Assembly (NCBI GenBank): GCA_019090225.1
Contig: JAHRWI010000180.1
Span: forward strand, 1-20,856
Reading direction: 5' to 3'
From: Porticoccaceae bacterium
GTDB lineage: Bacteria; Pseudomonadota; Gammaproteobacteria; Pseudomonadales; Porticoccaceae
Length of the DNA: 20,856 nucleotides
Part shown: positions 7,500 through 15,400 of the stretch, piece by piece
How the letters are laid out: every line of letters starts with the position of its first letter
Position numbering within the stretch: position 1 is the stretch's first letter
Notes under the pieces: generated by a model
The model's database searches: none
What the model saw: only the letters and a program-made list of their open reading frames with translations
Told to the model about the DNA's origin: nothing
Made by a program: the position numbers and the translations under genes

Positions 7500-8009
7500 A
7501 TGCTCAGTGAAGATTTAACCAGCAAGTTAAATGCACAAATTAATCACGAGTGTAGCTCTGTGGTGCTTTATTTACAGATGAGCGCCTGGTGCGCAAGCAA
7601 AGGCTACGATGGCTGCGCCGGGTTTTTCCGCCTCCAGGCTGACGAAGAAAAACAGCATATGGAAAAGCTCTTTGGCTATGTGCTGGAAACCGGAGGTTTG
7701 CCTGAGCTTGGCGCCATCGCCGCGCCGCCCACTTCATGGACTTCGCTGAGAGAGGCTTTCCAGGCCACACTGGAGCACGAACAGGCGGTATCTAAAGAAA
7801 TTAGCATACTGGTTGAAACCGCCCTGGACGAAAAGGATTTTTCTACCTTTAACTTTCTGCAATGGTACGTCGCCGAACAACACGAAGAAGAACACCAGCT
7901 CCACTCGCTGCTGGATCGTGTCGATATGATTACTGCCGAGGGTCACGGCCATTTCACCATTGACCGTGAAATTAGTCGGCTGACTCAGGCCAAACGTGGC
8001 CAAAGCTAG
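7500..8009 (+). CDS. ftnA: Non-haem ferritin (FtnA type)
   Basis: Subunit of the 24-mer iron storage cage, which oxidises Fe(II) and stores it as mineral. With the ATG at 7500 it has 169 residues (E. coli FtnA 165), and every iron ligand falls at the E. coli number: Glu17, Glu50, His53, Glu94 and Gln127 for the ferroxidase sites, Glu49, Glu126 and Glu130 for the third site, plus Tyr24. The block FNFLQWYVAEQHEEE is diagnostic. An upstream in-frame start at 7449 would add 17 residues unlike any ferritin and would bypass the GGAGAG site (7490-7495); I reject it. The absence of a haem-ligand methionine at position 52 (Gln here) argues against bacterioferritin. It is convergent with the next gene. 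Confidence 0.95.
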   Translation: MLSEDLTSKLNAQINHECSSVVLYLQMSAWCASKGYDGCAGFFRLQADEEKQHMEKLFGYVLETGGLPELGAIAAPPTSWTSLREAFQATLEHEQAVSKEISILVETALDEKDFSTFNFLQWYVAEQHEEEHQLHSLLDRVDMITAEGHGHFTIDREISRLTQAKRGQS

Positions 8010-8036
8010 CCGCCGACCCTGATTGCTAGACTGCCG

Positions 8037-9035
8037 CTACTGAAAATACGGCATTACCTTCTCGGTAAAGTCCATAAATGAGGAATGACTGAGCGGTGCG
8101 CACATCAGGTAATCCATGTGCATATCTTCCCGCAGGCGCTCAATCTGATCGATAACATTTTCAGGGCAGCCGTAAATAACCGCGCTGCCCATGTAATGCT
8201 CCACAGCCTCTGCTCTCTCCATGGTCATCGCTCTCGTCGCAGTATCCCCGGCACTTTTCTCCGGATTTATATAGGAACCCGCCACCCACTCGACGCCGGC
8301 ACGGGCTATCTCAGCGGCTTTGGCATCGGTATCGGCCACGGCAATTAAACGCGCCATGGGAATATCCCGACCGTTTATAGTGTGACCGTGCTTTTCAAGT
8401 TCTAGCCGGTATCGCTCACGCAACTCAGCATTTTCGACAAATGATGAATGCGGACTCATCATGATCGACAGGCCCCGTTTCGCCGCCCACTGAACTGCAG
8501 GGTCTGAACTGGCCGCCACCCAGGTCCGAGGGTGAGGTTGTTGCAAGGGTTTCGGCATCAACTCAACATCTTCAAATTGCCAGTAACGCCCAGAAAAATT
8601 TAAGCGCTGGTTGGTCCAGGCAGCTAGCACTATGTCTACTGCCTCCTGGAAATATTCCCGGCTCTCTTCGATGGGCACCTTAAAGGCCGCAAACTCGACA
8701 GGATCAAAGCCTCGACCCGCACCCCAGTTAACACGACCACCGCTTAATACATCAAGCAGAGCAACTTCTTCTGCTAATCGTAATGGATGATAAAACGCGG
8801 CCAGGGAGACCGCCGTACCAATACGCAGGTTTTTGGTCCGCTCAGCAACACGCATGGCCATCATGTGCACAGAGGGACAAACGCTGTAGTCGGTGAAGTG
8901 ATGTTCGGCCAACCAAACAGCGTCATAGCCAGATTTATCCATCACCTCAATACGGTCAAAAGCCCGCTCGTACACGGTCGGCAAAGCTATCTGACGGCCT
9001 GGCCAGCTAAAAAACTGTAGAACACCAAACTTCAT
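8037..9035 (-). CDS. Luciferase-like flavin-dependent monooxygenase (LLM family)
   Basis: Predicted FMNH2- or F420-dependent oxidoreductase with the bacterial luciferase TIM-barrel fold, 332 residues. Typical elements are the N-terminal strand MKFGVLQFF, GYDAVWLAEHHF near residue 40, LRIGTAVSLAAFYHPLRLAEEVALLDVLSGGR near 95-125, and NWGAGRGFDPVEF. The last two are standard LLM signatures. The substrate cannot be read from sequence; luciferase activity itself is not implied. The start is ambiguous: ATG at 9035 lies 10 nt after AAGGAG, while GTG at 9041 lies only 4 nt after it and adds two residues. The gene stands alone between ftnA and the slipin gene. Confidence 0.9.
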   Translation of the reverse strand: MKFGVLQFFSWPGRQIALPTVYERAFDRIEVMDKSGYDAVWLAEHHFTDYSVCPSVHMMAMRVAERTKNLRIGTAVSLAAFYHPLRLAEEVALLDVLSGGRVNWGAGRGFDPVEFAAFKVPIEESREYFQEAVDIVLAAWTNQRLNFSGRYWQFEDVELMPKPLQQPHPRTWVAASSDPAVQWAAKRGLSIMMSPHSSFVENAELRERYRLELEKHGHTINGRDIPMARLIAVADTDAKAAEIARAGVEWVAGSYINPEKSAGDTATRAMTMERAEAVEHYMGSAVIYGCPENVIDQIERLREDMHMDYLMCAPLSHSSFMDFTEKVMPYFQ

Positions 9036-9196
9036 AGGCACGACACTCCTTCTACTTGGTTAAAAGCTATCAACCATCATAGTGGAGCCTGGCAGATATA
9101 TTAAGGGGCCACCTGTCTGTGTAGCCCCCGACGCGCCCTGAGTGCGACCGACGAAAACCCTGCCAAGAACTTTCTTAATGCACGAGTGCTTGTGAC

Positions 9197-9224
9197 CAGA
9201 TACTTAGGGTCAGATATTTAGGGT
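9197..9224. repeat. 14-bp tandem duplication
   Basis: CAGATACTTAGGGT (9197-9210) is followed at once by CAGATATTTAGGGT (9211-9224), 13 of 14 identical, and then by a third partial start CAG. The repeat lies in the 200-bp gap downstream of the slipin gene and upstream of the monooxygenase, and may affect the promoter or leader of the latter. Confidence 0.85.
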
Positions 9225-9244
9225 CAGGAAGGATGCACGTTTAT

Positions 9245-10009
9245 TTATTCGGATGGCGCTTTATCGTCACTGCTCAATAACTTATCAAACAACTCCATGG
9301 GCAATGGAAAGACGATGGTGTTGGTTCTCTCGCTGGCTATTTCGGTCAAGGTTTGCAGGTATCTCAGTTGCAGGGCCTGTGACTGCTTCGACAGCGTGGT
9401 AGCAGCCTGTAATAACTTCTCAGAAGCCTGCAATTCGCCTTCAGCATGAATCACTTTCGCACGCCTGGCGCGCTCCGCCTCAGCCTGCTGCGCAATGGCC
9501 CGAACCATGGTTTCATTGAGATCAACATGTTTGATTTCGACGTTAATCACTTTTATGCCCCAGGCATCAGTTTGCTGATCGAGAATCCCCTGGATATCCG
9601 CATTTAAGCGGTCACGTTCGGCCAGCATTTCGTCCAGTTCATGCTGCCCCAGCACAGACCTCAAGGTAGTTTGGGCAAGCTGACTGGTGGCCATATAAAA
9701 ATCCTCGACCTGGATAATGGCTTTCTCAGGATCGACCACGCGAAAGTACACAACGGCATTTACTTCCACCGAAACATTGTCACGGGAAATAACATCCTGG
9801 CTGGGCACATCCATAACAATGGTACGTAAATCCACTCTCACCATTTGCTGGATGCCGGGAATGATGATGATAAAACCGGGACCTTTAACCTTCCAGAAAC
9901 GACCCAGTAAAAATACCACACCCCGCTCATATTCACGGAGGATTTTGACAGCACTGGCAAACAGTAAAACGACGAGAATAATAAAGGTATATAGGGGGTA
10001 CTCAATCAT
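9245..10009 (-). CDS. Slipin: stomatin-like SPFH membrane protein
   Basis: Membrane-anchored SPFH/prohibitin-domain protein, 254 residues, thought to scaffold membrane microdomains. One N-terminal transmembrane helix (about 5-24, LYTFIILVVLLFASAVKIL) is followed by the stomatin core, including REYERGVVFLLGRF, the VRVDLRT strand, SRDNVSVEVNAVVYFRVVDPEKA, and then the helical region AIAQQAEAERARRAKVIHAEGE. It is the downstream partner of the NfeD-type gene: its ATG overlaps that gene's stop codon as ATGA (10006-10009), so the two are translationally coupled. In characterised archaeal pairs the NfeD-like protease cleaves its stomatin partner near the hydrophobic C-terminus; a hydrophobic stretch (NTIVFPLPMELF) is present here too. 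Confidence 0.93.
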   Translation of the reverse strand: MIEYPLYTFIILVVLLFASAVKILREYERGVVFLLGRFWKVKGPGFIIIIPGIQQMVRVDLRTIVMDVPSQDVISRDNVSVEVNAVVYFRVVDPEKAIIQVEDFYMATSQLAQTTLRSVLGQHELDEMLAERDRLNADIQGILDQQTDAWGIKVINVEIKHVDLNETMVRAIAQQAEAERARRAKVIHAEGELQASEKLLQAATTLSKQSQALQLRYLQTLTEIASERTNTIVFPLPMELFDKLLSSDDKAPSE

Positions 10010-11490
10010 GAGCTTTGCTCCGCAAGCGAGGTATCGGGGTTGCCAGCGGCCGAGTTTGCTTCTGGCAATAGTTCAACTTCAAGTGTTAATCCCTTAACAG
10101 CGGTCACTCTGACCTGCTGTCCATGGTGCAAGGGTGTCTGTGCGTGAGCCCGCCACAGCTCGCTGTGTACGCGGACATTGGCATAATTGGCTTCTAAGGC
10201 TTCAGTGACCGTCGCCACTTTGTCAATCAACTCTTCCACACCGCTCACTACAGGTCTGTTACGAGCCCGCAACACCATGCCGATCATAAGAAATAAAATC
10301 AGCACCGTCGTCACTGCGAATGTTGCCACCACTGACAGATAAATTTTGAAATCGGGAATATCGGTGTCCATAAGAATGATCGAGCCAATAACAAAGGCCA
10401 CCACACCGCCGATACCGAGCATGCCAAAGCTGGGTTGAAAGGCTTCGGCAACCATCAGCGCCACGCCAAGTAGAACCAGAGCGAAGCCAGCGTAGTTAAC
10501 CGGCAACAACTGAAATGAGTACAGCGCTAACACCAGACATATCGCTCCCACGGTACCTGGCACCAGACCACCCGGGTTATAAAATTCGAGAATCAGGCCA
10601 TAAACGCCCACCATCATTAAAATATAAGCCACGTTAGGATTAGTGATCACACTGAGCAGGCGATTGCGCCAGTCCGGCGATAATTCGACCTGCACTAAGC
10701 CCTGCGTTTGCAATGTGCGTGTCTGCCCCTTCACGAGCACTTCCCGCCCATCAATCTGTTGCAGTAAATCGTCTATATCACTGGCGACAATATCGACGAC
10801 ATTCATGTTCAGTGCTTCGCTGGCCTGCAAACTGGCGGCTTCTCGTACCGCCTTTTCTGCCCAGTCTCCGTTACGGCCGTGCAACTCCGCCAGACTACGG
10901 ATATAAGCCGAAGCATCGTTAACCATCTTGTGCTGCATGGCATCGCCCTGATCTATCGTGGTTTCTGTATCATCTTTGGCATCGCTATCAGCCGCAGGCT
11001 TGTCCGCCACATGATCGGCATCCTTATCCTTATCGCCTCCGGGAAAGGATATACCACCAATTTGCACTGGCGTGGCGGCACCCAGGTTAGTACCGGGTGC
11101 CATCGCCGCAACGTGGCTGGCGTAAAGTATGTACGTACCCGCGCTGGCGGCCCGTGCGCCAGTCGGGGAAACATAGGTGATAACAGGAATGGGTGAAGCT
11201 GTAATCGTTTTGATAACGCCACGCATGGCACCGTCGAGGCCGCCAGGGGTATCCATACGAATAATGATGAGCGCGGCATTGTCTGCAACGGCCTGCTCAA
11301 AGGAACGTTCGATATAATCCTGCGTGGCAGGGCCGATGGCATCGGCAACGGTTAGCACTGCCACCTGACCATTACCAGGCTTTCCCTCGCTTGCCTGTTC
11401 GTTACCTGTCAGTCCGCTACCGGCTTGTGAAAAATTAACTGCAAGCACGCAATGCACGATCAGCAAAAGCCATGGGCAAACTCGTTTCAT
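10006..11490 (-). CDS. NfeD-family membrane serine protease (long form)
   Basis: Long NfeD protein: signal peptide, ClpP-like protease domain, several membrane helices and a C-terminal OB-fold. With the ATG at 11490 it has 494 residues and begins MKRVCPWLLLIVHCVLAV, a good signal peptide ending near SQA-GS. Alternatives are ATG 11523 and TTG 11562; none has a strong ribosome site. In the protease domain, MDTPGGLDGAMR precedes the nucleophile Ser116 (ARAASAGTY), and Lys188 in MQHKMVNDASAYIRS fits the Ser-Lys dyad of the archaeal 1510-N protease. An acidic, Lys/Asp-rich insertion of about 33 residues (10942-11040) separates the two. Four to five hydrophobic helices follow, then the OB-fold (from about GVEELIDKVATV). 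It overlaps the slipin start by 4 bp. Confidence 0.92.
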   Translation of the reverse strand: MKRVCPWLLLIVHCVLAVNFSQAGSGLTGNEQASEGKPGNGQVAVLTVADAIGPATQDYIERSFEQAVADNAALIIIRMDTPGGLDGAMRGVIKTITASPIPVITYVSPTGARAASAGTYILYASHVAAMAPGTNLGAATPVQIGGISFPGGDKDKDADHVADKPAADSDAKDDTETTIDQGDAMQHKMVNDASAYIRSLAELHGRNGDWAEKAVREAASLQASEALNMNVVDIVASDIDDLLQQIDGREVLVKGQTRTLQTQGLVQVELSPDWRNRLLSVITNPNVAYILMMVGVYGLILEFYNPGGLVPGTVGAICLVLALYSFQLLPVNYAGFALVLLGVALMVAEAFQPSFGMLGIGGVVAFVIGSIILMDTDIPDFKIYLSVVATFAVTTVLILFLMIGMVLRARNRPVVSGVEELIDKVATVTEALEANYANVRVHSELWRAHAQTPLHHGQQVRVTAVKGLTLEVELLPEANSAAGNPDTSLAEQSS

Positions 11491-11845
11491 GCCATGAAAA
11501 TCCAGTAAGCCGCCAATACCCATGCTAATTTCAACCCTGGAGCTTTGATAGCCCAAATCCAAACCGAAAATAAATACTATCCTCTCTTTATAGACCCAAT
11601 GTGGGCCAACAACAAACCCGACACCTCCTTACTTCCGGCTAGTTTGATGCACCTCAAGCTCAAGCCCTGGTGCGGAAAGAACCTTCACCATGCCAAGTTA
11701 CTTAAAGCAACAACACCGCCTGCAAGCGTTTCAGCTAATAAATTTATGCAGACGCGATTAAATAAACCATACTGTTAGCAACGGACATTAAGCAGACAAA
11801 ATAATAATCCGCTGGTAAGGCCAGCAATGCAGGGGAAATAAAATC
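11491..11845. other. Divergent intergenic region, nfeD / CoA-transferase
   Basis: No credible gene lies here; a plus-strand frame at 11545-11778 starts with TTG, lacks a ribosome site and looks random. Near the right end a small hairpin (GCTGG-taagg-CCAGC, 11811-11825) lies just before the AGGGGAA ribosome site of the CoA-transferase gene, and the A/T-rich ATAATAAT (11801-11808) could serve as a -10. No terminator is visible. The first 72 bp would be coding if nfeD starts further upstream. Confidence 0.6.
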
Positions 11846-13030
11846 ATGCATCCACTTCAGGGCGTCAAAATAGTCGAACTAACCACCCAGACCGCTGGGC
11901 CACTGGCCACTAATTTACTAGCTGACCAGGGAGCGGATGTCATCCGCTTTGAGTCACTCGGCATTGGTGATCCGTCTCGATATGCGGGCGGCTCTCGTCA
12001 CGGCTACGGCGCTTGCTATAGCTTTATGAATCGTAATAAACGCTCCTTAGCCATCGATATAAAAGCACCTGGCTCCCAGCCCATCATTGAAGAGTTGATT
12101 AAAGATGCCGATGTGTTTGTCCAGAATGCCAGGGCCGGTGCCCTTGAGCGTTCCGGTTGCGGCTTTGAGGATTTCCACAAAATAAACCCCAATCTTATCT
12201 ACACCTCTATCTCTGGCTTCGGCCCGGATGGCCCAGGATCAAAGCTACGCGCCTACGATCCTATTATTCAGGTGATGGCAGGCTTTGCTGCCAGCCAGGG
12301 CGGTTCAAAAGGCAAGCCCCAATTGGTCAATAACATTGTCAGTGACAAAGTCGCGGCCTATACCGCAGCCCAGGCCATCTCGGCGGCTTTGTTCGCTCGT
12401 GAGCGAGGCACCATTGGCGGTCACCATTTACAGATATCTATGCTTGACGCCAGCGTCGCCTTCCTGTGGAACGATGCGTTCTGGAATCACGGTTTTGGTG
12501 GCGATGAGGCCTACGAAACCCGCCCCCCAATCGGCGATATTTATCGAATCATGAGCACCAAAGACGGCCACGTGACCTGCATTTGCGTCGGCGACGCTGA
12601 GTTTAAAGGTGCATGTCAGGCTCTTGATCGCAATGACTTGCTGGATGACCCTCGCTTCAGCGACATCGGCGAGCGCTTTACCCACTTACCAGAAATGATG
12701 GACGAATTTGAACAAAGCGCGGCCGACTTCACCACCGCCGCGCTGCTTAAAGCCTTTGAAGACAACGGCGTCCCCTGTGGAAAGGTCAATTCTCTGGATG
12801 AAGTCCTGGAGGATCCCAGGGTTAAACATGCCGGTGCAGTCATCGAATACGATCACCCGGTCGCCGGGCGACTACGCCAGTCCCGGCCCCCGGCTATTTT
12901 TGGTGACGAACCTTGCCAGATACGCTCACATGCGCCCGCTTTAGGTGAAAACACTGATCAGATACTCACTGAAATTGGTCTTAGCGGCAGTCAAATTGCG
13001 TCTCTGCGCGATAAAAAGGTCGTTGCTTAA
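11846..13030 (+). CDS. Class III (CaiB/BaiF family) CoA-transferase
   Basis: Cytoplasmic enzyme predicted to move CoA between carboxylic acids through an Asp-bound acyl intermediate. At 394 residues it has the family length. The N-terminal LQGVKIVELTTQTAGPLATNLLADQGADVIRFE, the FMNRNKRSLAIDIK block near 60-73 and LIYTSISGFGPDGP are family signatures. Asp138 in LRAYDPIIQVMAG lies where formyl-CoA transferase has its catalytic aspartate. The substrate is not predictable from sequence. An AGGGGAA ribosome site precedes the ATG. The carboxyltransferase gene follows on the same strand after 101 bp, which suggests one transcription unit; a weak hairpin (AGCCT/AGGCT, about 13068-13084) in that gap is not followed by a U-tract. 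Confidence 0.92.
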   Translation: MHPLQGVKIVELTTQTAGPLATNLLADQGADVIRFESLGIGDPSRYAGGSRHGYGACYSFMNRNKRSLAIDIKAPGSQPIIEELIKDADVFVQNARAGALERSGCGFEDFHKINPNLIYTSISGFGPDGPGSKLRAYDPIIQVMAGFAASQGGSKGKPQLVNNIVSDKVAAYTAAQAISAALFARERGTIGGHHLQISMLDASVAFLWNDAFWNHGFGGDEAYETRPPIGDIYRIMSTKDGHVTCICVGDAEFKGACQALDRNDLLDDPRFSDIGERFTHLPEMMDEFEQSAADFTTAALLKAFEDNGVPCGKVNSLDEVLEDPRVKHAGAVIEYDHPVAGRLRQSRPPAIFGDEPCQIRSHAPALGENTDQILTEIGLSGSQIASLRDKKVVA

Positions 13031-13131
13031 CACTCATATCACATTGGCACTCATTGAGCCTTGAGAGAGCCTTAGATTCAGGCTAAATTGCACGCCCCGC
13101 CGCCCGGCGACGATGTGAGGTTGAGCCCAGA

Positions 13132-14748
13132 GTGTCTGAACGTAAAACAGAAGCCAAACCAGCTGAGATAAAAAGCTCCAGTGTTTATGAGCAAGTAGAC
13201 CAAACCAGGGGCCTGAGCATGACCGAAGCCCTGCAACCCTTTCTCGATAAAAAACTCGCCCTGGAGAATCTCGACTACTCAAAACGCCACGCCAAAGGTT
13301 TGCTGTCCGCTGCTGAGCGTATTGAACTGCTGTTTGATAAAGGCTCCTTTACAGAAATTGCACCGCTGGCCCGGGAATCTGATTTAGCAGCAACGACCAA
13401 ACCCGGCGAGACGCCCCGAGACGGTATCGTTGTCGGTTATGGCAAGGTCAATAGTCGCATGGTCGGCGCGGCTGCCTACGATATTCAATACCGGGCAGGC
13501 TCCATGGGCAAAACCTGCGAGTGGAAATTTACCCGACTCAAGCGACTGATTAAGGACCAGGGCTTCCCCCTGGTGATACTCAGCGAGGGCACCGGTGCGC
13601 GGCTGGAAGAAGAAGTCAGCAGCCAGGGCGCTTACGATAATCCGCAATTCACCAACCTGGTGGCACTGAGTGGTTATGTGCCTATTGTGGTAGCGGTGAT
13701 GGGTGTTTGCGTGGGTGGTCACGCCAATATCACTGCTATCGGCGATTTTGTGCCGATGACCGAAAACTCCTCGATGATGCTGGCTGGGCCGCCCTTGCTG
13801 CGCAGTAAAATGGGTATCGAGACCACCCTGGAAGAATTAGGTGGTGCACGCAAGCATGTTGAGCAAAGCGGTATGGGTGATTTGCTGGTCGCCGATGATC
13901 AAGAATGTATCGCTAAAATCAAAGAATTCCTCAGCTACCTGCCGGATAACTGCCATGAAGATCCACCACTAAAGAAAACTCGTGATAATCCAGAGCGCCG
14001 CTGTGAAGACCTGATGGATCTGGTGCCTTCGGATTTACGCTTTGCCTACGATATTAAAAAAGTCATCGCCAGCATTATTGATGATGGCGAACATTTTGAG
14101 ATGCAAGCAGCCTTTGCTCAGAATGTGGTCACCACGCTCGCCAGAATGGATGGTCGCGTGGTCGGCATTATCGCCAACCAACCGGCTCACATGTCCGGCA
14201 CACTGGATATAAAAGCTTGTCAGAAAATCAGCCGCTTTATTAACTTTTGCGATTGCTTTGGTATCGCGTTGATATTTTTACAGGATGTACCCGGCTACTA
14301 TCCCGGCCCTCAGTCGGAGCTGGACGGTATTATCCGCTGGTCCACTCGCCTGCTTTATGAGATCGGGCACACCACCGTGCCGCGCTTTACGGTCATGCTG
14401 CGTAAAGCCTTTGGTCTTGCTCACTACGGCATGAACAGTCTAGGCATGGAGCCGAACCTATTGGTTGCATGGCCTCTTGCTTCGTTTAGCGCTATCTCGC
14501 CGGATGATGCGGTGCAGATTATGTTTGGCAAACAGCTAGCCGCCGCGGAGGATGGCGTAGAACGCAAAGCGGAACTGATCAAGGAGTTTGAAGCAAAAAC
14601 CACTATCCTTCCGGCCGCAGAAGCTGCCCTGGTGGATGATGTTATCGATCCAAGGGATACCCGCAAGGTACTTATCAAAGCTCTGGATATGGCAAAAAAA
14701 CGACGTCAGGGGCATACCTTTAAGCGAAGAGGCATCACCCCTATCTAA
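13132..14748 (+). CDS. Acyl-CoA carboxylase beta-like carboxyltransferase subunit
   Basis: Two-domain crotonase-fold carboxyltransferase of the propionyl/methylcrotonyl-CoA carboxylase beta family (538 residues), which normally transfers CO2 from carboxybiotin to an acyl-CoA. The N-terminal half has the expected segments, SEGTGARLEE (about 151-160) and VCVGGHANITA (first oxyanion hole, Gly195-Gly196), and LEELGGARKHVEQSGMGD. In the C-terminal half, IANQPAHMSGTLDI and FLQDVPGYYPG are recognisable. The second oxyanion motif, usually KAYGGAY, reads KAFGLAHYGM (Gly428-Leu429-Ala430). There is no biotin carboxylase or biotin carrier gene nearby. The start is GTG with GAGG 11 nt upstream; ATG 13219 is an alternative. 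It follows the CoA-transferase gene and ends before a strong terminator. Decarboxylase or non-biotin roles remain possible. Confidence 0.88.
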   Translation: MSERKTEAKPAEIKSSSVYEQVDQTRGLSMTEALQPFLDKKLALENLDYSKRHAKGLLSAAERIELLFDKGSFTEIAPLARESDLAATTKPGETPRDGIVVGYGKVNSRMVGAAAYDIQYRAGSMGKTCEWKFTRLKRLIKDQGFPLVILSEGTGARLEEEVSSQGAYDNPQFTNLVALSGYVPIVVAVMGVCVGGHANITAIGDFVPMTENSSMMLAGPPLLRSKMGIETTLEELGGARKHVEQSGMGDLLVADDQECIAKIKEFLSYLPDNCHEDPPLKKTRDNPERRCEDLMDLVPSDLRFAYDIKKVIASIIDDGEHFEMQAAFAQNVVTTLARMDGRVVGIIANQPAHMSGTLDIKACQKISRFINFCDCFGIALIFLQDVPGYYPGPQSELDGIIRWSTRLLYEIGHTTVPRFTVMLRKAFGLAHYGMNSLGMEPNLLVAWPLASFSAISPDDAVQIMFGKQLAAAEDGVERKAELIKEFEAKTTILPAAEAALVDDVIDPRDTRKVLIKALDMAKKRRQGHTFKRRGITPI

Positions 14749-14792
14749 GTAATAGCCATCACCCCAATTTAGAATGTAACTTGGTCAGCCAT

Positions 14793-14824
14793 AAAAAAAC
14801 CGCAGTCAATGCTGCGGTTTTTTA
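14793..14824. terminator. Bidirectional rho-independent terminator
   Basis: The stem CCGCAG (14800-14805) / CTGCGG (14812-14817) with loop TCAATG is flanked by seven A on the left and T on the right, so a U-tract is made on either strand. It lies between the convergent carboxyltransferase and cytochrome genes and can end both transcripts. Confidence 0.93.
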
Positions 14825-14841
14825 TGTACTACTTGAGTAGC

Positions 14842-15291
14842 TTATTTACTGCTTTCGACCATGTAGTCGACAGCCGCTTTCAACTCGTCGTCAGAACAAT
14901 CGAAACACAAGCCTTTTGGTGGCATACCATTGATGCCGCTAATCGCGCCGGTATAAAGGGTATCGATACCCTTGCCAATGCGATCCGCCCATTGTTCTGT
15001 GGAACCCAGCATAGGCGCACCAGCTGCCCCAGAGGTATGGCAGGTGGTACATTTACTGTTATAAACGTCTTCACCACTACGACTGCCGCCACTACTTGCC
15101 GCAGGTGCTGAAGCCACGTCGCTTGCCATGATCACTTCGCCAGCTGGCGCCAAACGTTCGGACATCGCCGTTTCCTGAGCGGTGCTTAAGGTCACTTCTT
15201 CTTTCTCGCCGCTACAGGCAGCTAGTGTCAGCACCAATGTTATGGCAGCAATAAAAGCCGCAGGTACAGCAATCAGTTTCGCTTGTTTCAT
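14842..15291 (-). CDS. Cytochrome c5-like lipoprotein
   Basis: Predicted membrane-anchored monohaem cytochrome, 149 residues. The signal peptide ends in a lipobox (LTLAAC, Cys26), so the protein should be lipidated and tethered. A Ser/Ala-rich linker leads to the haem domain with CTTCH (81-85), and Met123 in GINGMPPKG is the likely axial ligand. GLCFDCSDDELKAA supplies Cys129 and Cys132, the extra disulphide pair of the c5 family, and the whole C-terminal domain resembles Azotobacter and Pseudomonas c5. Two adjacent ATG codons (15294 and 15291) follow GGAG; the second has the better 7-nt spacing. A start at 15324 would precede the ribosome site. Its redox partner is unknown. Confidence 0.93.
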   Translation of the reverse strand: MKQAKLIAVPAAFIAAITLVLTLAACSGEKEEVTLSTAQETAMSERLAPAGEVIMASDVASAPAASSGGSRSGEDVYNSKCTTCHTSGAAGAPMLGSTEQWADRIGKGIDTLYTGAISGINGMPPKGLCFDCSDDELKAAVDYMVESSK

Positions 15292-15336
15292 CATTAGACT
15301 CCGTCGTTCACAATGGCTGGCCAAAAATCAGCGCGT

Positions 15337-15367
15337 ATTATAGCGCTATTCATCCCTTGGGTGACAA
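15337..15367 (-). promoter_or_regulatory. Candidate sigma-70 promoter of the cytochrome c5-like gene
   Basis: On the minus strand TTGTCA (15367-15362, five of six matches) and a perfect TATAAT (15342-15337) are separated by 19 bp, slightly long. The -10 is embedded in a short dyad (AGCGC at 15330-15334, GCGCT at 15343-15347). A leader of about 40 nt would result. The same short region must also drive the divergent phosphoribosyltransferase gene. Confidence 0.5.
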
Positions 15368-15400
15368 AGCCATAGGGAAATTTAAACAGGACAAGTACTC

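Noticed and set aside
11649..11673. GCACC/GGTGC inverted repeat in the nfeD-CoA-transferase gap
   Set aside because: Five base pairs with a 15-nt loop and no further structure; probably chance.
11545..11778. 77-codon plus-strand reading frame upstream of the CoA-transferase
   Set aside because: TTG start, no ribosome site, overlaps the possible nfeD start region and has a random-looking composition.
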